Under the pieces are notes generated by a model. The model did not search any database, was not told the DNA's origin, and saw nothing but the letters and a program-made list of their open reading frames with translations. From Kosakonia quasisacchari (lineage in GTDB: Bacteria > Pseudomonadota > Gammaproteobacteria > Enterobacterales > Enterobacteriaceae), in assembly GCF_004331415.1 (NCBI RefSeq), contig NZ_SJOP01000001.1, positions 1-64,000 of the forward strand: a stretch of DNA of 64,000 nt, read 5' to 3'. Position numbers and translations under genes: made by a program. Shown here piece after piece: positions 11,533-21,013 of the stretch (positions within the stretch are counted from its first letter, which is position 1; every line of letters starts with the position of its first letter).

Positions 11533-11886
11533 ATGAAGTATGTTGATGGTTTTGTGGTTGCCGTACCGGCGGATCAAAAGGAAGCCTACCGCCAGTTGGC
11601 GGCAAAATCTGTCGCGCTGTTTAAAGAGTTTGGCGCCACGCGAATTGTCGAATGCTGGGCGGACGATGTTCCCGACGGGAATTTCACCGATTTTCGCATG
11701 GCAGTGAAAGCTGAAGACCACGAAGAGGTCGTCTTCAGCTGGATTGAATACCCGTCAAAAGAGATACGTGACGCTGCGAATCAAAAAATCATGGCTGACC
11801 CGCGGATGCGCGAGCTGGGCAACGAGATGCCCTTTGATGGCAAGCGCATGATTTACGGGGGCTTCGTTCCCATTCTTGACGAATAA
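11533..11886 (+). CDS. ybaA: DUF1428 family protein YbaA
   Basis: The 117-residue cytoplasmic protein matches E. coli YbaA (DUF1428): MKYVDGFVVAVPADQKEAYR at the N-terminus and the region with IEYPSKEIRDAANQKIMADPRM. It has a dimeric ferredoxin-like alpha/beta-barrel fold. The function is unknown. A GGAGG site precedes the ATG. In E. coli it follows ffs directly; here about 9 kb lie between them. Confidence 0.92.
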   Translation: MKYVDGFVVAVPADQKEAYRQLAAKSVALFKEFGATRIVECWADDVPDGNFTDFRMAVKAEDHEEVVFSWIEYPSKEIRDAANQKIMADPRMRELGNEMPFDGKRMIYGGFVPILDE

Positions 11887-11894
11887 ATGGCCGC

Positions 11895-12443
11895 TCAGGA
11901 AACTTTGGTAAACAGTGCCTTGCGCTCCAGCACATCGCCATCTGTACGGAATACGCCCCCACCGACATAGTGCAGGGTTTGCGGCCACTCCGGCTGGGGG
12001 TTAACCCGCGCAGCAACCACTTCAAAAATAAAGAAGTTATAGTTCTCCACCATCGCGTCATCGTAGAGGCGACACTCGAACTGCCCGAAACACTCTTTTA
12101 TCGACGGTGCGCTGACCTTGTCGCTCTTTTCTGCTGTCAGGCCAAATTCCGCGAACTTGTCGACGTTATCACCGGTACAGTTACCGATACGTGACACAGT
12201 ATCAATCATGCTGGCTTCCGGCAGATTAATCACACACTCACCGCTTTGGCGAATGCGTGCAAAACTGGCGTTTCCCGCTGAAATCATGCAACCAACCAGC
12301 GACGGTGAAAACTCCAGAATCGTGTGCCAGCCCAACGTCATGATATTGTTTTGCCCTTGCCAGTGGCTGCTGAGCAGTACCACCGGGCCAGGTTCCAGCC
12401 AGTGCCGGACATCATGCAGCGGCCAGGATTGCTTTTTCATCAT
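11895..12443 (-). CDS. Flavin reductase-like split-barrel protein
   Basis: The 182-residue protein belongs to the FMN-binding split-barrel flavin reductase family. Visible features are the N-terminal VVLLSSHWQGQNNIMTLGWHTILEFSP block, the loop GNASFARIRQSGECVINLPE, and ENYNFFIFEVVAARV. It probably binds FMN and reduces it with NAD(P)H or acts on a small substrate. Two adjacent ATG codons (12443, 12440) share a GGAGGA site; either could start. It converges on ybaA with 8 bp between. Confidence 0.82.
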   Translation of the reverse strand: MMKKQSWPLHDVRHWLEPGPVVLLSSHWQGQNNIMTLGWHTILEFSPSLVGCMISAGNASFARIRQSGECVINLPEASMIDTVSRIGNCTGDNVDKFAEFGLTAEKSDKVSAPSIKECFGQFECRLYDDAMVENYNFFIFEVVAARVNPQPEWPQTLHYVGGGVFRTDGDVLERKALFTKVS

Positions 12444-12483
12444 GCTTCCTCCGCGTGTTAAACCACTTTTAACAGTAGCAAAA

Positions 12484-14043
12484 CTAGGCGGCGCGCAGGT
12501 TATTTTCCGCCCACTGAATAAACGCGTCGGGCGGCAGTGCTTTGCTGTAGAGCCAGCCCTGGCCGAACTCCACGCCGTATTTCTTTAGCCACTGGAGTTG
12601 GCCTTCGGTTTCAATGCCTTCCGCCACCATCGCCAGCCTGAGCGCTTTCGCCATATCGATAATGTGCGGCGTCACGGCTTTGTACTCCAGCGCATCGACA
12701 AATGATTTGTCTATTTTGATGATGTCGACATCCAGATTTTGCAGGTAACTCAGGCTGCAATAGCCGGTGCCAAAGTCATCAATGTAAATCGCATGCCCGG
12801 CGGCGCGTAGCGCACTGATTGCTGGTCCGCTCACCGCCGGATCGGCGAAGCCGCGTTCGGTGAGCTCAAGGGCGATTTGTGAAGGAGAGAGTTGCCACTG
12901 GGCGATCAGACGCGCCAGCAGATCCGGCAGCGCGGGATCAAGCAGATCTGCAGGCTCAAGGTTAATCGAAATATGCTGATCCGGATGCTGACGCAGCCAG
13001 GACCCGAGGGTGGAAAACACCGTTTCGACCACCAGTTTTGTCAGCTGCGGCATCAGGCCGCTGTGCACTGCCAATGGAATAAAAATATCCGGCGCAAGGT
13101 AACTGCCATCTTTCTGCCGCCAGCGTGCCAGCGCCTCAGCGCCGACCATCTTTCCGTTATCAATCTCAACAATCGGTTGAAAAAAAACGGTAATTTCGCG
13201 TCCGTAAATAGCATCCTGCAACTGCGCGCGTGGTGAGTGCAAACGGCGCAGCAGCCTTAACATGACAAAAGCGAGCAGCAGACTGATCAACAAACCGAGG
13301 GGCAACCAAATCATCAATAACCGGTGCCAGTTTTTCTCCAGTGGCGCAATTGCCATCCAGGTGACAATTGCCAGCCCCATATCAGCATTGCGCTGAACCC
13401 GATAAACCGCGCCATTGGCCATAATACGCGTTGGGCCAGCCTGATTTATTTGCGCCAATATATCTGCAGTAAGTCGGGGACTTCCGGCAATACGTTGGTG
13501 AGTTTTGGTATTAATAAGCGCGATATAAACGGGGGATGTACCATGCGACAAAATATCAATAAACGACTTCGGATCGACCATCACCACATAATGAGCACTG
13601 CCGATCGCGACCATATATTGCGCCAGACCCAGATCGTTATGGCGGGTCAGCCAGGCGCGAAAGCCATCGGAGGTGATCTTTTCGGGGACGGGAAAGGGCG
13701 GAATATGGCTGTCGGCTTGCAGTGATGAGCAGAGTGGTTGCAGCCCATCCATATACAGCGCTTCTCGTACATAGCGCCACGCATACGAAATACGCCGCAT
13801 CGCCAGTAAGTGTTCTGGCGTACAGGGTGCGCCATCGTAGGCATCCAGCTCCCGAAGCGCGGCTTTACTCTGGTTAATGACGCGTTGGGTTCGCATTTCG
13901 GCCAGTTCAGAGTAAGTGTCCAGATCATTCATAAAGTTTTCTTCAGCTTGGCGGTGACTCATCCAGATACTCAGGCTCACCGGCAGGAAAATGGCGAGCA
14001 CCAGAGCAACTGTCGCAAGACTCATCAGTCGTCGGTTGGTCAT
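12484..14043 (-). CDS. pdeB: Cyclic-di-GMP phosphodiesterase, CSS-motif/EAL
   Basis: The 519-residue inner-membrane protein hydrolyses c-di-GMP. Residues about 8-28 form a first transmembrane segment; the periplasmic CSS-type domain contains CSS (in GLQPLCSSLQ) and another Cys in GAPCTPEH; a second membrane segment is followed by an EAL domain. The catalytic motifs are intact: EALAR, NLEP, ELTER, DDFGTGYCSL, KIDKSFV and AEGIET. In this family a periplasmic disulfide controls activity. The start is the ATG at 14043, nine bases after an AAGGA site. It corresponds to E. coli ylaB/pdeB. Confidence 0.92.
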   Translation of the reverse strand: MTNRRLMSLATVALVLAIFLPVSLSIWMSHRQAEENFMNDLDTYSELAEMRTQRVINQSKAALRELDAYDGAPCTPEHLLAMRRISYAWRYVREALYMDGLQPLCSSLQADSHIPPFPVPEKITSDGFRAWLTRHNDLGLAQYMVAIGSAHYVVMVDPKSFIDILSHGTSPVYIALINTKTHQRIAGSPRLTADILAQINQAGPTRIMANGAVYRVQRNADMGLAIVTWMAIAPLEKNWHRLLMIWLPLGLLISLLLAFVMLRLLRRLHSPRAQLQDAIYGREITVFFQPIVEIDNGKMVGAEALARWRQKDGSYLAPDIFIPLAVHSGLMPQLTKLVVETVFSTLGSWLRQHPDQHISINLEPADLLDPALPDLLARLIAQWQLSPSQIALELTERGFADPAVSGPAISALRAAGHAIYIDDFGTGYCSLSYLQNLDVDIIKIDKSFVDALEYKAVTPHIIDMAKALRLAMVAEGIETEGQLQWLKKYGVEFGQGWLYSKALPPDAFIQWAENNLRAA

Positions 14044-14142
14044 GATCAAAAATCCTTCTTTGATACTGATAAACGAGGAGTATCTTTTAACCGCTGATGT
14101 TATAACACGCGACAGCGATTGTTTTCTTTCAGGAAAGAAAGG

Positions 14143-14859
14143 ATGAAGAAAAAAGAGTTTGTGACCCAGGATTTGCTAAGCAAAATTTATCAAATCAGCG
14201 CGCCTGGCCCGCGCAAACTCCCGCCTGAACGACAACTGGCTCAGGAATATGGCGTCTCGCGTTTCACCATTCGACAGGCATTGGAAAAACTTGCGAGTAT
14301 TGGGGTGGTCAATATTGTGCAAGGTTCTGGCATCTGGATTAACGAGCAGGCGCGCAACAATCCGCTGGTTTACAACTCCATCACCGAAAAGCATTTTGAT
14401 CAGATTCGTTTCCGCATGATTAGCCTGCATAAAAAGCGCCCGGATCGCGATGAACAGCAAGTTTTTGGCCTGAGCGAGGAGAGTTTTATCTGGCAGTTTT
14501 GCCGCTTGCGATTTGTCGATGAACAAGCGGTACAAATTGAGATTTCCCGCATGCCGGTGGAAGGATTTGCCGACCTCAACCAACAGGTCATTGAACGTTC
14601 GATCCAGCAGTATGTGCTGGGGAAGGGCTACCGGATTTCACATCTGCTGACCACCTACCGGGCGGTGAGCGTCAGCCGCGAACAGGCAGCGCTGTTGGGC
14701 TGTAAAAAGGGCAGCCCGGCAATGCACATCAGTAACCGCGGGATCCTCGAAGGCGGGCAGGTGTATGAGATAAGCGACATTATTGATATCAACTACACCT
14801 GCACATATGTGATCCCGCATAACCGCGAAAACCTCACCTTCCGCCAGGGTGGCGGCTAA
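14143..14859 (+). CDS. GntR/HutC-type transcriptional regulator with UTRA domain
   Basis: The 238-residue protein has an N-terminal GntR winged helix (LPPERQLAQEYGVSRFTIRQA at about 27-47, then SGIWINE) and a C-terminal UTRA effector domain that usually senses a sugar phosphate or related metabolite. The ATG at 14143 has an AGGAAAGAAAGG purine site. It faces an enolase-superfamily dehydratase three bases away, whose promoter region is shared with a PTS gene; it probably controls both. Confidence 0.88.
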   Translation: MKKKEFVTQDLLSKIYQISAPGPRKLPPERQLAQEYGVSRFTIRQALEKLASIGVVNIVQGSGIWINEQARNNPLVYNSITEKHFDQIRFRMISLHKKRPDRDEQQVFGLSEESFIWQFCRLRFVDEQAVQIEISRMPVEGFADLNQQVIERSIQQYVLGKGYRISHLLTTYRAVSVSREQAALLGCKKGSPAMHISNRGILEGGQVYEISDIIDINYTCTYVIPHNRENLTFRQGGG

Positions 14860-14862
14860 CAG

Positions 14863-16062
14863 TTACGGCGTGTGGATGGCGCCGTCGGCAAGGCGGCTTT
14901 GCGTCCACTCATGCGGGCGATAGATCCCCGGATGTGCCAGCGCTTGTTGCTCATCAAAATGTACGCCAATGCCCGGTTTTTCCGGCGCATAAACGAACCC
15001 GTCTTTCACTTCCGGTGCGCCGGGGAAAACCGCATCAGTACTGGCGGAGCGAGGGATATACTCCTGGATCGCCGCATTATGCAGATGAATATTGAGATGC
15101 GTATTCACCGCCACACCAATGGGGGTCATATCGCCTGGCCCATGCCAGGCCAGACGCACACCGAATGCCTGACACAGGATAGCCAGTTTTAATGCCGGCG
15201 TGATGCCACCAATCTGCGAAATATGGCAGCGGATAAAGTCGATACGGCGATTCACAATCAACTCGTGCCACTCCGCCGGGTTGTTAAACAGTTCGCCCAT
15301 CGCCAGCGGTGCGCTGCTGTGCTGGCGCACCTGGTCCAGCCACGCGCTCTGGGCAGGCGGCAGAATATCTTCAATAAAATAAGGCTGATAAGGCTCAAGC
15401 TGCTTTGCTAACCGCACCGCTTGCTGCGGGAATAATCGTTCGTGAACATCGTGCAGGATCTGCAAGCGATAACCATATTTTTCCCGCAGTGCTTTAAACA
15501 TCGCGACGGTGTTGACCATATAGTCTTGCTGATCAAAATAGGCGCCCGTCGTGGGGTTTTCCGGCGTATGCAGTTGCGCAGGCGTACCGCCGTAAAAACC
15601 GAGCTGGCAGCGAATATGCCGGTAGCCCTGAGCTGCCAGCTTATCGACCGCAGTAAATAATTCTTCCAGCGTTTCGCCACTGGCATGGCTGTAGGCGGCG
15701 ATCGCATCACGTGATTTCCCACCAAGCAACTGGTACAGTGGCATACCCGCAAGTTGCCCTTTGATATCCCACAGCGCCATATCAACGCCCGAAATGGCAT
15801 TGTTCATGACAGGGCCGTTACGCCAGTAAGCGTTGACATTCATCATCTGCCAGAGATCTTCAATATGGTTGGCGTCGCGGCCAATCAACAGGGGTTGCAG
15901 ATATTCATCGACCAGCGTTTTCACCGCCAGCGGGCGTTGCTGGAACGTGGCGCAACCATGCCCCGTGATGCCTTTATTGGTTGTCACCCGCACTACCACC
16001 AGGTTGTGGCGATCGGGGCGGGTGATAAAGCATTCGATATTCTGGATAAGCGTGGGCGTCAC
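14863..16062 (-). CDS. Enolase-superfamily dehydratase, ManD/RspA-like
   Basis: The 399-residue enzyme belongs to the mandelate racemase/enolase superfamily, D-mannonate dehydratase (ManD/RspA) group. The N-terminal cap domain contains RNLVV-like and [21 protein letters not shown] motifs. Barrel metal ligands are Asp205 (in ILHDVHERL, with His207), Glu231 (FIEDILP) and Glu257 (MGELFNN); Arg151 and Tyr157 may act in catalysis. It would remove water from a C6 sugar acid such as mannonate or gluconate. It starts with GTG at 16062 behind AAAGGAG. The physiological substrate is not known. Confidence 0.85.
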   Translation of the reverse strand: MTPTLIQNIECFITRPDRHNLVVVRVTTNKGITGHGCATFQQRPLAVKTLVDEYLQPLLIGRDANHIEDLWQMMNVNAYWRNGPVMNNAISGVDMALWDIKGQLAGMPLYQLLGGKSRDAIAAYSHASGETLEELFTAVDKLAAQGYRHIRCQLGFYGGTPAQLHTPENPTTGAYFDQQDYMVNTVAMFKALREKYGYRLQILHDVHERLFPQQAVRLAKQLEPYQPYFIEDILPPAQSAWLDQVRQHSSAPLAMGELFNNPAEWHELIVNRRIDFIRCHISQIGGITPALKLAILCQAFGVRLAWHGPGDMTPIGVAVNTHLNIHLHNAAIQEYIPRSASTDAVFPGAPEVKDGFVYAPEKPGIGVHFDEQQALAHPGIYRPHEWTQSRLADGAIHTP

Positions 16063-16107
16063 GGGAACTCCTTTACAACATGAGATAAGCGAGTGAGGGC
16101 TATTATC

Positions 16108-16127
16108 TTCGCCCTAATTTTGGCGAA
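16108..16127. promoter_or_regulatory. Inverted repeat, candidate operator
   Basis: TTCGCC (16108-16113) and GGCGAA (16122-16127) are separated by 8 bases. They lie 46 bp upstream of the dehydratase start in the region shared with the PTS gene. A regulator site is inferred from symmetry only. Confidence 0.4.
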
Positions 16128-16165
16128 AGGTAAACTGTTTTATGGAATAAAATTTTTGGTCAGTT

Positions 16166-16199
16166 ATTGGTTTTGTTTTTAATTAAAAACCGAACCAAT
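16166..16199. promoter_or_regulatory. 34-bp near-perfect palindrome
   Basis: The arms ATTGGTT (16166-16172) and AACCAAT (16193-16199) flank GTTTTTAATTAAAAAC, which is itself self-complementary. The only mismatched positions are 16173-16174 against 16191-16192. The centre is 16182/16183. The site is A+T-rich and lies between divergent dehydratase and PTS genes. It may be the operator of the GntR regulator, or a sharp hairpin in RNA. Confidence 0.55.
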
Positions 16200-16338
16200 T
16201 TAAGATTTGTTGTGTTTTTACGGCTTGTTGATTCTTAATTGTGACATGATTCATATTTTATTGGTTTGTTTTGGGATTTGGCTTTCTCTACCATTTGTAG
16301 CAATGATTAAAACGACAACACATCCGGCAGGAGTTTTT

Positions 16339-17709
16339 ATGGGGACGCAAGAAGCCATCGGTAATATTATTCGCCTGGTGGGCGGACGGGATAATATCAA
16401 CAACGTCTGGCACTGCATGACACGCTTACGTTTTGACCTGATTGACGACGACAAAGTGGATCAGAATGAAATCAAAAAACTGCCGGGCGTGCTGGGGGCG
16501 CAACTGCAAAGCGACCAGTTCCAGATTGTCATTGGTCCAAAAGTAAATAGCTGGTATGAGCAACTGCTGGCTATGCTGGGCAACGCGCCAGAGCAGGCGG
16601 CAGGGCAGGGGAAAGCGCGCAAAAGCCTGGTGTCGATGTTTATGGATACGGTATCAGGTGTGTTTGGGCCGATTGTGCCCGCCATTGCTGGCGCGGGGAT
16701 GATCAAAGGGCTGCTGGCCGGGTTGATTGCGCTGAAAATGGTGTCGGCGAAAAGCGATACGGTAATGGTTATCGACCTTATCGCCAGCGGCGTTTTCTAT
16801 TTTCTGCCGTTTTTCCTCGCGGTTTCGGCGGCGAAAATATTCAAGACCAATGAATATCTTGCGGCGGCGGTTGCGGCTTGTCTGATGTATCCGTCGCTGA
16901 TTGAGGCGGCAAAAGCGCTGGCCGCGCATCAGGATGGCGCGGTAAGCGCGTTCTGGTTGCTTAATGCGCTACCGGTGTCGGTGTTTAACTACTCGGCCAG
17001 CGTCATCCCGGTTATCTTCTCGATCCTCGCGCTGAGTTACATTCATCGCTGGGTCGATAGCATCATGCCGGATGTGCTGAAAACAGTCTTTACCCCAACA
17101 TTGACGCTGTTTCTCGGCGCGCTGGCGGCGCTGGTGGTGATTGGCCCGATTGGCATTTACCTGGGCAAAGCGCTGGCGTGGTTTATTGAAGGGCTGTTTG
17201 GCGTTTCGGCGAGCTTTGCCGGGCTGATTGTCGGCGCGATTCGCCCGGTCGCGATCCTCACCGGGATGCACCATGCAATGACGCCGATTGCCTTACAGAA
17301 CTTTAGCGAGCGCGGCTATGACATGCTGATGCCGATGATGTTTATGGCAAACATGGCGATTGCCGGGGCGACATTTGCTATCTGGCGATTGAGTAAAAAC
17401 CGCCAGGATAAAACCGTTACGCTGTCGGCGGCCATCTCCGCGCTGCTGGGGATTACAGAACCGGCGTTGTTTGGCGTACTGACGCGCTACAAAAAAGCGT
17501 TTATCGCCGCCACCGTCGCAAGCTCGCTGGCTTCTGCGTTCATCGCCTTCTTCGGTGTGCGGCTATATGGCTACATTTTGTCGAGCATTTTCAGTCTGCC
17601 AGCCTATATTGGCCCGTACTTTATCTTTGCGGTTTCGGGCGTGGTGATTGCGCTTGTCCTGTCGTTTGTGCTGACCACTTTGCTGGTGGGCAGGGAGGCG
17701 CAAGAGTAA
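16339..17709 (+). CDS. PTS EIIBC component, glucose/beta-glucoside superfamily
   Basis: The 456-residue membrane protein has an N-terminal EIIB domain with phospho-acceptor Cys26 in WHCMTRLRF and a C-terminal EIIC domain of about ten membrane segments with the conserved GITEPALFGV loop. It takes up and phosphorylates a sugar; it has no EIIA domain and would need Crr (EIIA-Glc) or another EIIA. The start at 16339 has a CAGGAG site; upstream in-frame starts lie in the regulatory region. The neighbours (dehydratase, UTRA regulator) suggest an aldose-derived or sugar-acid substrate. Confidence 0.85.
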   Translation: MGTQEAIGNIIRLVGGRDNINNVWHCMTRLRFDLIDDDKVDQNEIKKLPGVLGAQLQSDQFQIVIGPKVNSWYEQLLAMLGNAPEQAAGQGKARKSLVSMFMDTVSGVFGPIVPAIAGAGMIKGLLAGLIALKMVSAKSDTVMVIDLIASGVFYFLPFFLAVSAAKIFKTNEYLAAAVAACLMYPSLIEAAKALAAHQDGAVSAFWLLNALPVSVFNYSASVIPVIFSILALSYIHRWVDSIMPDVLKTVFTPTLTLFLGALAALVVIGPIGIYLGKALAWFIEGLFGVSASFAGLIVGAIRPVAILTGMHHAMTPIALQNFSERGYDMLMPMMFMANMAIAGATFAIWRLSKNRQDKTVTLSAAISALLGITEPALFGVLTRYKKAFIAATVASSLASAFIAFFGVRLYGYILSSIFSLPAYIGPYFIFAVSGVVIALVLSFVLTTLLVGREAQE

Positions 17710-17711
17710 CT

Positions 17712-18371
17712 TTATCGTCGGTGCGCCAGGCGGCGCACCAGCCTGTCGCCCGCCATTTGTACCCCCTGAACCAGCGCCACCAGAATCACCACCGTACCGA
17801 CCATGACCTGATCGTTAAACCGTTGATAACCATAACGGATCGCCAGGTCGCCAAGACCACCGCCGCCAATCACACCGGCCATCGACGAGAAACCGATCAG
17901 CATAACGATAGTAAGCGTAATGCTGGCCAGCAGCGTGGGTAATGCCTCCGGCAGCAGTGCTTTCGCAATCACATGCCACAGATTGCCGCCCATCGAGAGA
18001 ATGGCTTCTATGCGCCCGTAATCCACTTCATCAAGTGCGTTTTCCGTTAAACGCGCGAAGAAGGGAAATGCGCCGATGGTGACCGGCACCACGGCGGCGG
18101 TGCTGCCAAGCGTGGTACCAATCAGCGCGCGGGTAAAGGGGATCAGCGCAATCAACAGGACGATAAAAGGCAGCGAGCGGCCAAAGTTGATCACTGCACC
18201 CAGCAAGGCATTCAGTTTTGGCATTGGCGCCAGCCCGTTGCCGCGGGAGACAAATAACAGCACGCCGACGGGCAAACCGATAAGCACAGTAAAAAATGCC
18301 GCCAGCCCAACCATGTAAATCGTCTCCAGTGTGCCATTAAGCAGCAGTGGCCAGAGATCGTCCCAGCTCAT
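17712..18371 (-). CDS. Methionine-type ABC transporter permease, MetI-like
   Basis: The 219-residue permease has about five membrane segments. The EAA loop is recognisable in [27 protein letters not shown], and the region [25 protein letters not shown] matches MetI closely. It imports D/L-methionine or a related sulfur compound. It overlaps the ATPase gene by ATGA at 18368-18371, so I take the ATG at 18371, not the one at 18383 that lacks a ribosome site. Confidence 0.85.
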   Translation of the reverse strand: MSWDDLWPLLLNGTLETIYMVGLAAFFTVLIGLPVGVLLFVSRGNGLAPMPKLNALLGAVINFGRSLPFIVLLIALIPFTRALIGTTLGSTAAVVPVTIGAFPFFARLTENALDEVDYGRIEAILSMGGNLWHVIAKALLPEALPTLLASITLTIVMLIGFSSMAGVIGGGGLGDLAIRYGYQRFNDQVMVGTVVILVALVQGVQMAGDRLVRRLAHRR

Positions 18372-19159
18372 GCGACCACGCATAACGGCCTCCCATTAAA
18401 ACCATGGCGGGCGAGAAATGCCTGTTCGGCTTTTGGGTCGTGCAATAGCGCCTGGCGGAGTTTTGACCACGGCGCGACCAGTAAATCGGCGATTTTTCCA
18501 CTCTCAATAAGCTCGCCGTTTTCCAGCAACGCGGCGTGATCGCACAGGGTTTTCACCACCTCCAGCTCGTGAGTGATTAGCACAATGGTGAGGTTCAGTT
18601 TTTGGTTGATATCTGCCAGCAGTTCGAGCACGGAGGCGGTGGTTTGTGGATCCAGCGCGCTGGTGGCTTCATCGCACAACAGCACATCCGGCCTTGTCGC
18701 CAGTGCGCGGGCAATACCGACGCGCTGTTTTTGCCCGCCAGAAAGTTGTGAGGGAAAGGCCTGGGCTTTTTCGCTCAAGCCGACCAGCCAGAGTAGCTCT
18801 TCGACCCGCGCCTGGCGCTGCGCTTTTGCGACACCGGCGCTTTCCAGCGGCACGGCAATGTTGTCGGCCACTGTGCGTGCATGCAGTAAATTGAAGTGCT
18901 GGAAAATCATGCCGGTGCGTAGACGATGCTCGCGCAATGCCGCTTTGTCTAACTGCGTGATGTCGTTGCCGTTGACAATAATGCGGCCCGCCGTGGGCCG
19001 CTCCAGCAAGTTAAGACAGCGAATCAGCGTGCTTTTGCCCGCGCCACTGCGCCCAAGGATGCCGTAAATCGCCCCCTTCGGTACGCTCAGCGAGACCTCT
19101 TTCAACGCCGGTCGGCCTGTTCCGGCATAGATTTTACTCAGCCCTTCAATGTTTATCAT
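18368..19159 (-). CDS. Methionine-type ABC transporter ATPase, short MetN-like
   Basis: The 263-residue ATPase has Walker A (GRSGAGKST), the signature [15 protein letters not shown] and Walker B ([12 protein letters not shown]). It aligns with MetN but stops near residue 263, so it lacks the about 80-residue C-terminal ACT-like domain of E. coli MetN (343 residues) that mediates inhibition by methionine. It starts within ATGA (19156-19159) shared with the binding-protein gene. Confidence 0.88.
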   Translation of the reverse strand: MINIEGLSKIYAGTGRPALKEVSLSVPKGAIYGILGRSGAGKSTLIRCLNLLERPTAGRIIVNGNDITQLDKAALREHRLRTGMIFQHFNLLHARTVADNIAVPLESAGVAKAQRQARVEELLWLVGLSEKAQAFPSQLSGGQKQRVGIARALATRPDVLLCDEATSALDPQTTASVLELLADINQKLNLTIVLITHELEVVKTLCDHAALLENGELIESGKIADLLVAPWSKLRQALLHDPKAEQAFLARHGFNGRPLCVVA

Positions 19160-19962
19160 GACTGCGGCGCGACCGGGATCACCGAGCCGTTATATTGCTT
19201 ACGGATAAACTCCGCCACCTGCGGCGAGGTGAGATCTTTCGCCAGTTCTTTGATACGCGGATCATTAGCCAGCTGTGGATTGGTAACCAGAATATTGGCA
19301 TATGGGTTGTGGTTCGCGCTCTCCAGTCCGAGCGCATCTTTCGCCGGGGTTAACCCGGCTTCCAGCGCGTAGTTACCGTTAATGACTGCCAGATCGACAT
19401 CATCCAGCGAACGCGGGATCTGCGGTGATTCGGTCTCGAGGATCTTCAGATGCTTTGGATTTTCGGCAATATCTTTCGGTGTTGCCTGCGTAGTTGCCGG
19501 GTCGGTGAACTTACTGTTGAGCTTTATTAGCCCCTGAGCTTGCAGCAGGAACAGCGCGCGGCTCAGGTTAGTCGCGTTGTTCGGAACGGCTACGGTGGCG
19601 TTGTTGGGCAGCGATTTGAAATCTTTATATTTGTGCGAGTAAATGCCGAGAGGTTCGATATGGACCGTCGCGGCAACGGCAAAGGTTTTACCCAGTGCTT
19701 TTTCCTGATCCTTCAGGTAGGGAACATGCTGGAAATAGTTCGCATCGACGTCGCCATTCGCCAGCAATTCGTTGGCGTTAGCACCGCTGGTCAGCTCCAC
19801 GACTTGCAGATCCAGTTTTGGGTCGATCTTTTTAATGTAGTTAAGAATTTCTGCATGTGGCACCGGGTCGGCAGCAACGCGCAGAGCGGCAGCCTGGGCG
19901 GAAGACCAGGCCAGTGAAAGAGACAGTGCAACCCCTGCCAGAGTAAAAGCGGCATGTTTCAT
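19156..19962 (-). CDS. NlpA/MetQ-family substrate-binding protein
   Basis: The 268-residue protein has a Sec signal peptide (about residues 1-24, ending SSAQA) and NlpA/MetQ family motifs such as [25 protein letters not shown] and ANILV. There is no lipobox Cys, so it should be a soluble periplasmic receptor rather than a lipoprotein, unlike E. coli MetQ. The ligand is probably methionine, its sulfoxide or another small sulfur compound. It is the first transporter gene after the oxygenase (22-bp gap). Confidence 0.88.
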   Translation of the reverse strand: MKHAAFTLAGVALSLSLAWSSAQAAALRVAADPVPHAEILNYIKKIDPKLDLQVVELTSGANANELLANGDVDANYFQHVPYLKDQEKALGKTFAVAATVHIEPLGIYSHKYKDFKSLPNNATVAVPNNATNLSRALFLLQAQGLIKLNSKFTDPATTQATPKDIAENPKHLKILETESPQIPRSLDDVDLAVINGNYALEAGLTPAKDALGLESANHNPYANILVTNPQLANDPRIKELAKDLTSPQVAEFIRKQYNGSVIPVAPQS

Positions 19963-19984
19963 GATGTGTGTTCCTGTGTTGTTA

Positions 19985-21013
19985 TTAGACGATCAGTTGT
20001 TCTGTGCGTTCGCGCAGCACATCGCGGTAATAGCGTTCTGCCACATCCGGGTGGGAGCGCAGACGCCCTTTCAGGTAATTCCACCCCACGTCGCGCAGCA
20101 GTGGATTTTGTGGGTCGCTCTCTGGCCCGTGTGCTTCTTGCGCCAGTTCTGCAGGTAGCGTGTAAAGCGGGACGACGGCATCCAGTTGCGCACCGAGGAA
20201 GAAAGCAATTGAGAGGCGTTGTTGGCCGGCCGGGGGCGATACCACGCGGTGAACGGTGGCACGCAAATAACCATTTGTCGCCAGTTCCAGCAACTCACCA
20301 ATATTGACGACAAAGCTGCCTTCCAGCGGTAACGCATCGATCCAGCGGCCGGGTTCCACTTCGACCTGCAACCCTTTTTGCTCGTCTTGCAGCAGGAAAC
20401 TGAGGAAACCCGAGTCTTTATGCGCACCGACGCCCTGTGAGCTCTGCGTCTTTTGCTGACCGGGATAGCGGATCAATTTGATGTGTTCGTTGGGCTTGTT
20501 GCCATACAGCGCATCAAAAGCGTTGGCCGGCAGTTGCAGCGCTTCGGCAAATGCCCGCAGCAAGGTCATCGCCATGTCGGTCATCGCCCGTTGCCAGTTA
20601 AGCAGGGCGGGTTTTAGCGTCGGCTGCACCGCAGGCCACAAGTTCGGGCCTTGTAACCGTCGCCAGCGCGGGTCGTTTTCACTGAGCTGCAAGGCCGGGC
20701 GTTCCGCGCCAATATCAAACTGTTCACGCCAGTCAGGCTGACCGCGGGTGATTTCCGATGCGGCGCGGTTGTAGCCGCGAAAATGCGGAGAGTGGATCAT
20801 CGCCACTTGCTGTTTTTGCTCATCAGAAAGGGCGAAAAATTGCCGGGCTTCGCGCTGGACAGCCTGCTGTAGCGCGTCATCGACGCCGTGGTTAATAAGA
20901 TAAAAGAAGCCGATATCGCGCGCAGCATGGCGCAGGTCGGCAAGAAAAGTATCGCGCTCAGCGCCGTGTGTATAACGGTCGAGATCGAGAATAGGCAGTG
21001 TGGTTGCGTTCAT
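19985..21013 (-). CDS. 2OG-Fe(II) oxygenase, isopenicillin N synthase-like
   Basis: The 342-residue protein has the N-terminal DIOX domain (IGFFYLINHGVDD) and a double-stranded beta-helix with His198 and Asp200 (GAHKDSG), His255 (TVHRVV) and the RLS motif at 266-268. These residues bind iron and 2-oxoglutarate. Related genes are often called 2-oxobutyrate oxidase or isopenicillin N synthase family. It heads an operon with a methionine-type importer, so it may oxidise an imported sulfur compound. Its start (GGAGAACACA before ATG) lies inside the poly-Cys leader reading frame. Confidence 0.87.
   Translation of the reverse strand: MNATTLPILDLDRYTHGAERDTFLADLRHAARDIGFFYLINHGVDDALQQAVQREARQFFALSDEQKQQVAMIHSPHFRGYNRAASEITRGQPDWREQFDIGAERPALQLSENDPRWRRLQGPNLWPAVQPTLKPALLNWQRAMTDMAMTLLRAFAEALQLPANAFDALYGNKPNEHIKLIRYPGQQKTQSSQGVGAHKDSGFLSFLLQDEQKGLQVEVEPGRWIDALPLEGSFVVNIGELLELATNGYLRATVHRVVSPPAGQQRLSIAFFLGAQLDAVVPLYTLPAELAQEAHGPESDPQNPLLRDVGWNYLKGRLRSHPDVAERYYRDVLRERTEQLIV

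Noticed and set aside
16207..16338. N-terminal extension of the PTS gene (44 codons)
   Set aside because: The sequence there is the A+T-rich control region; the good ribosome site and family N-terminus are at 16339.
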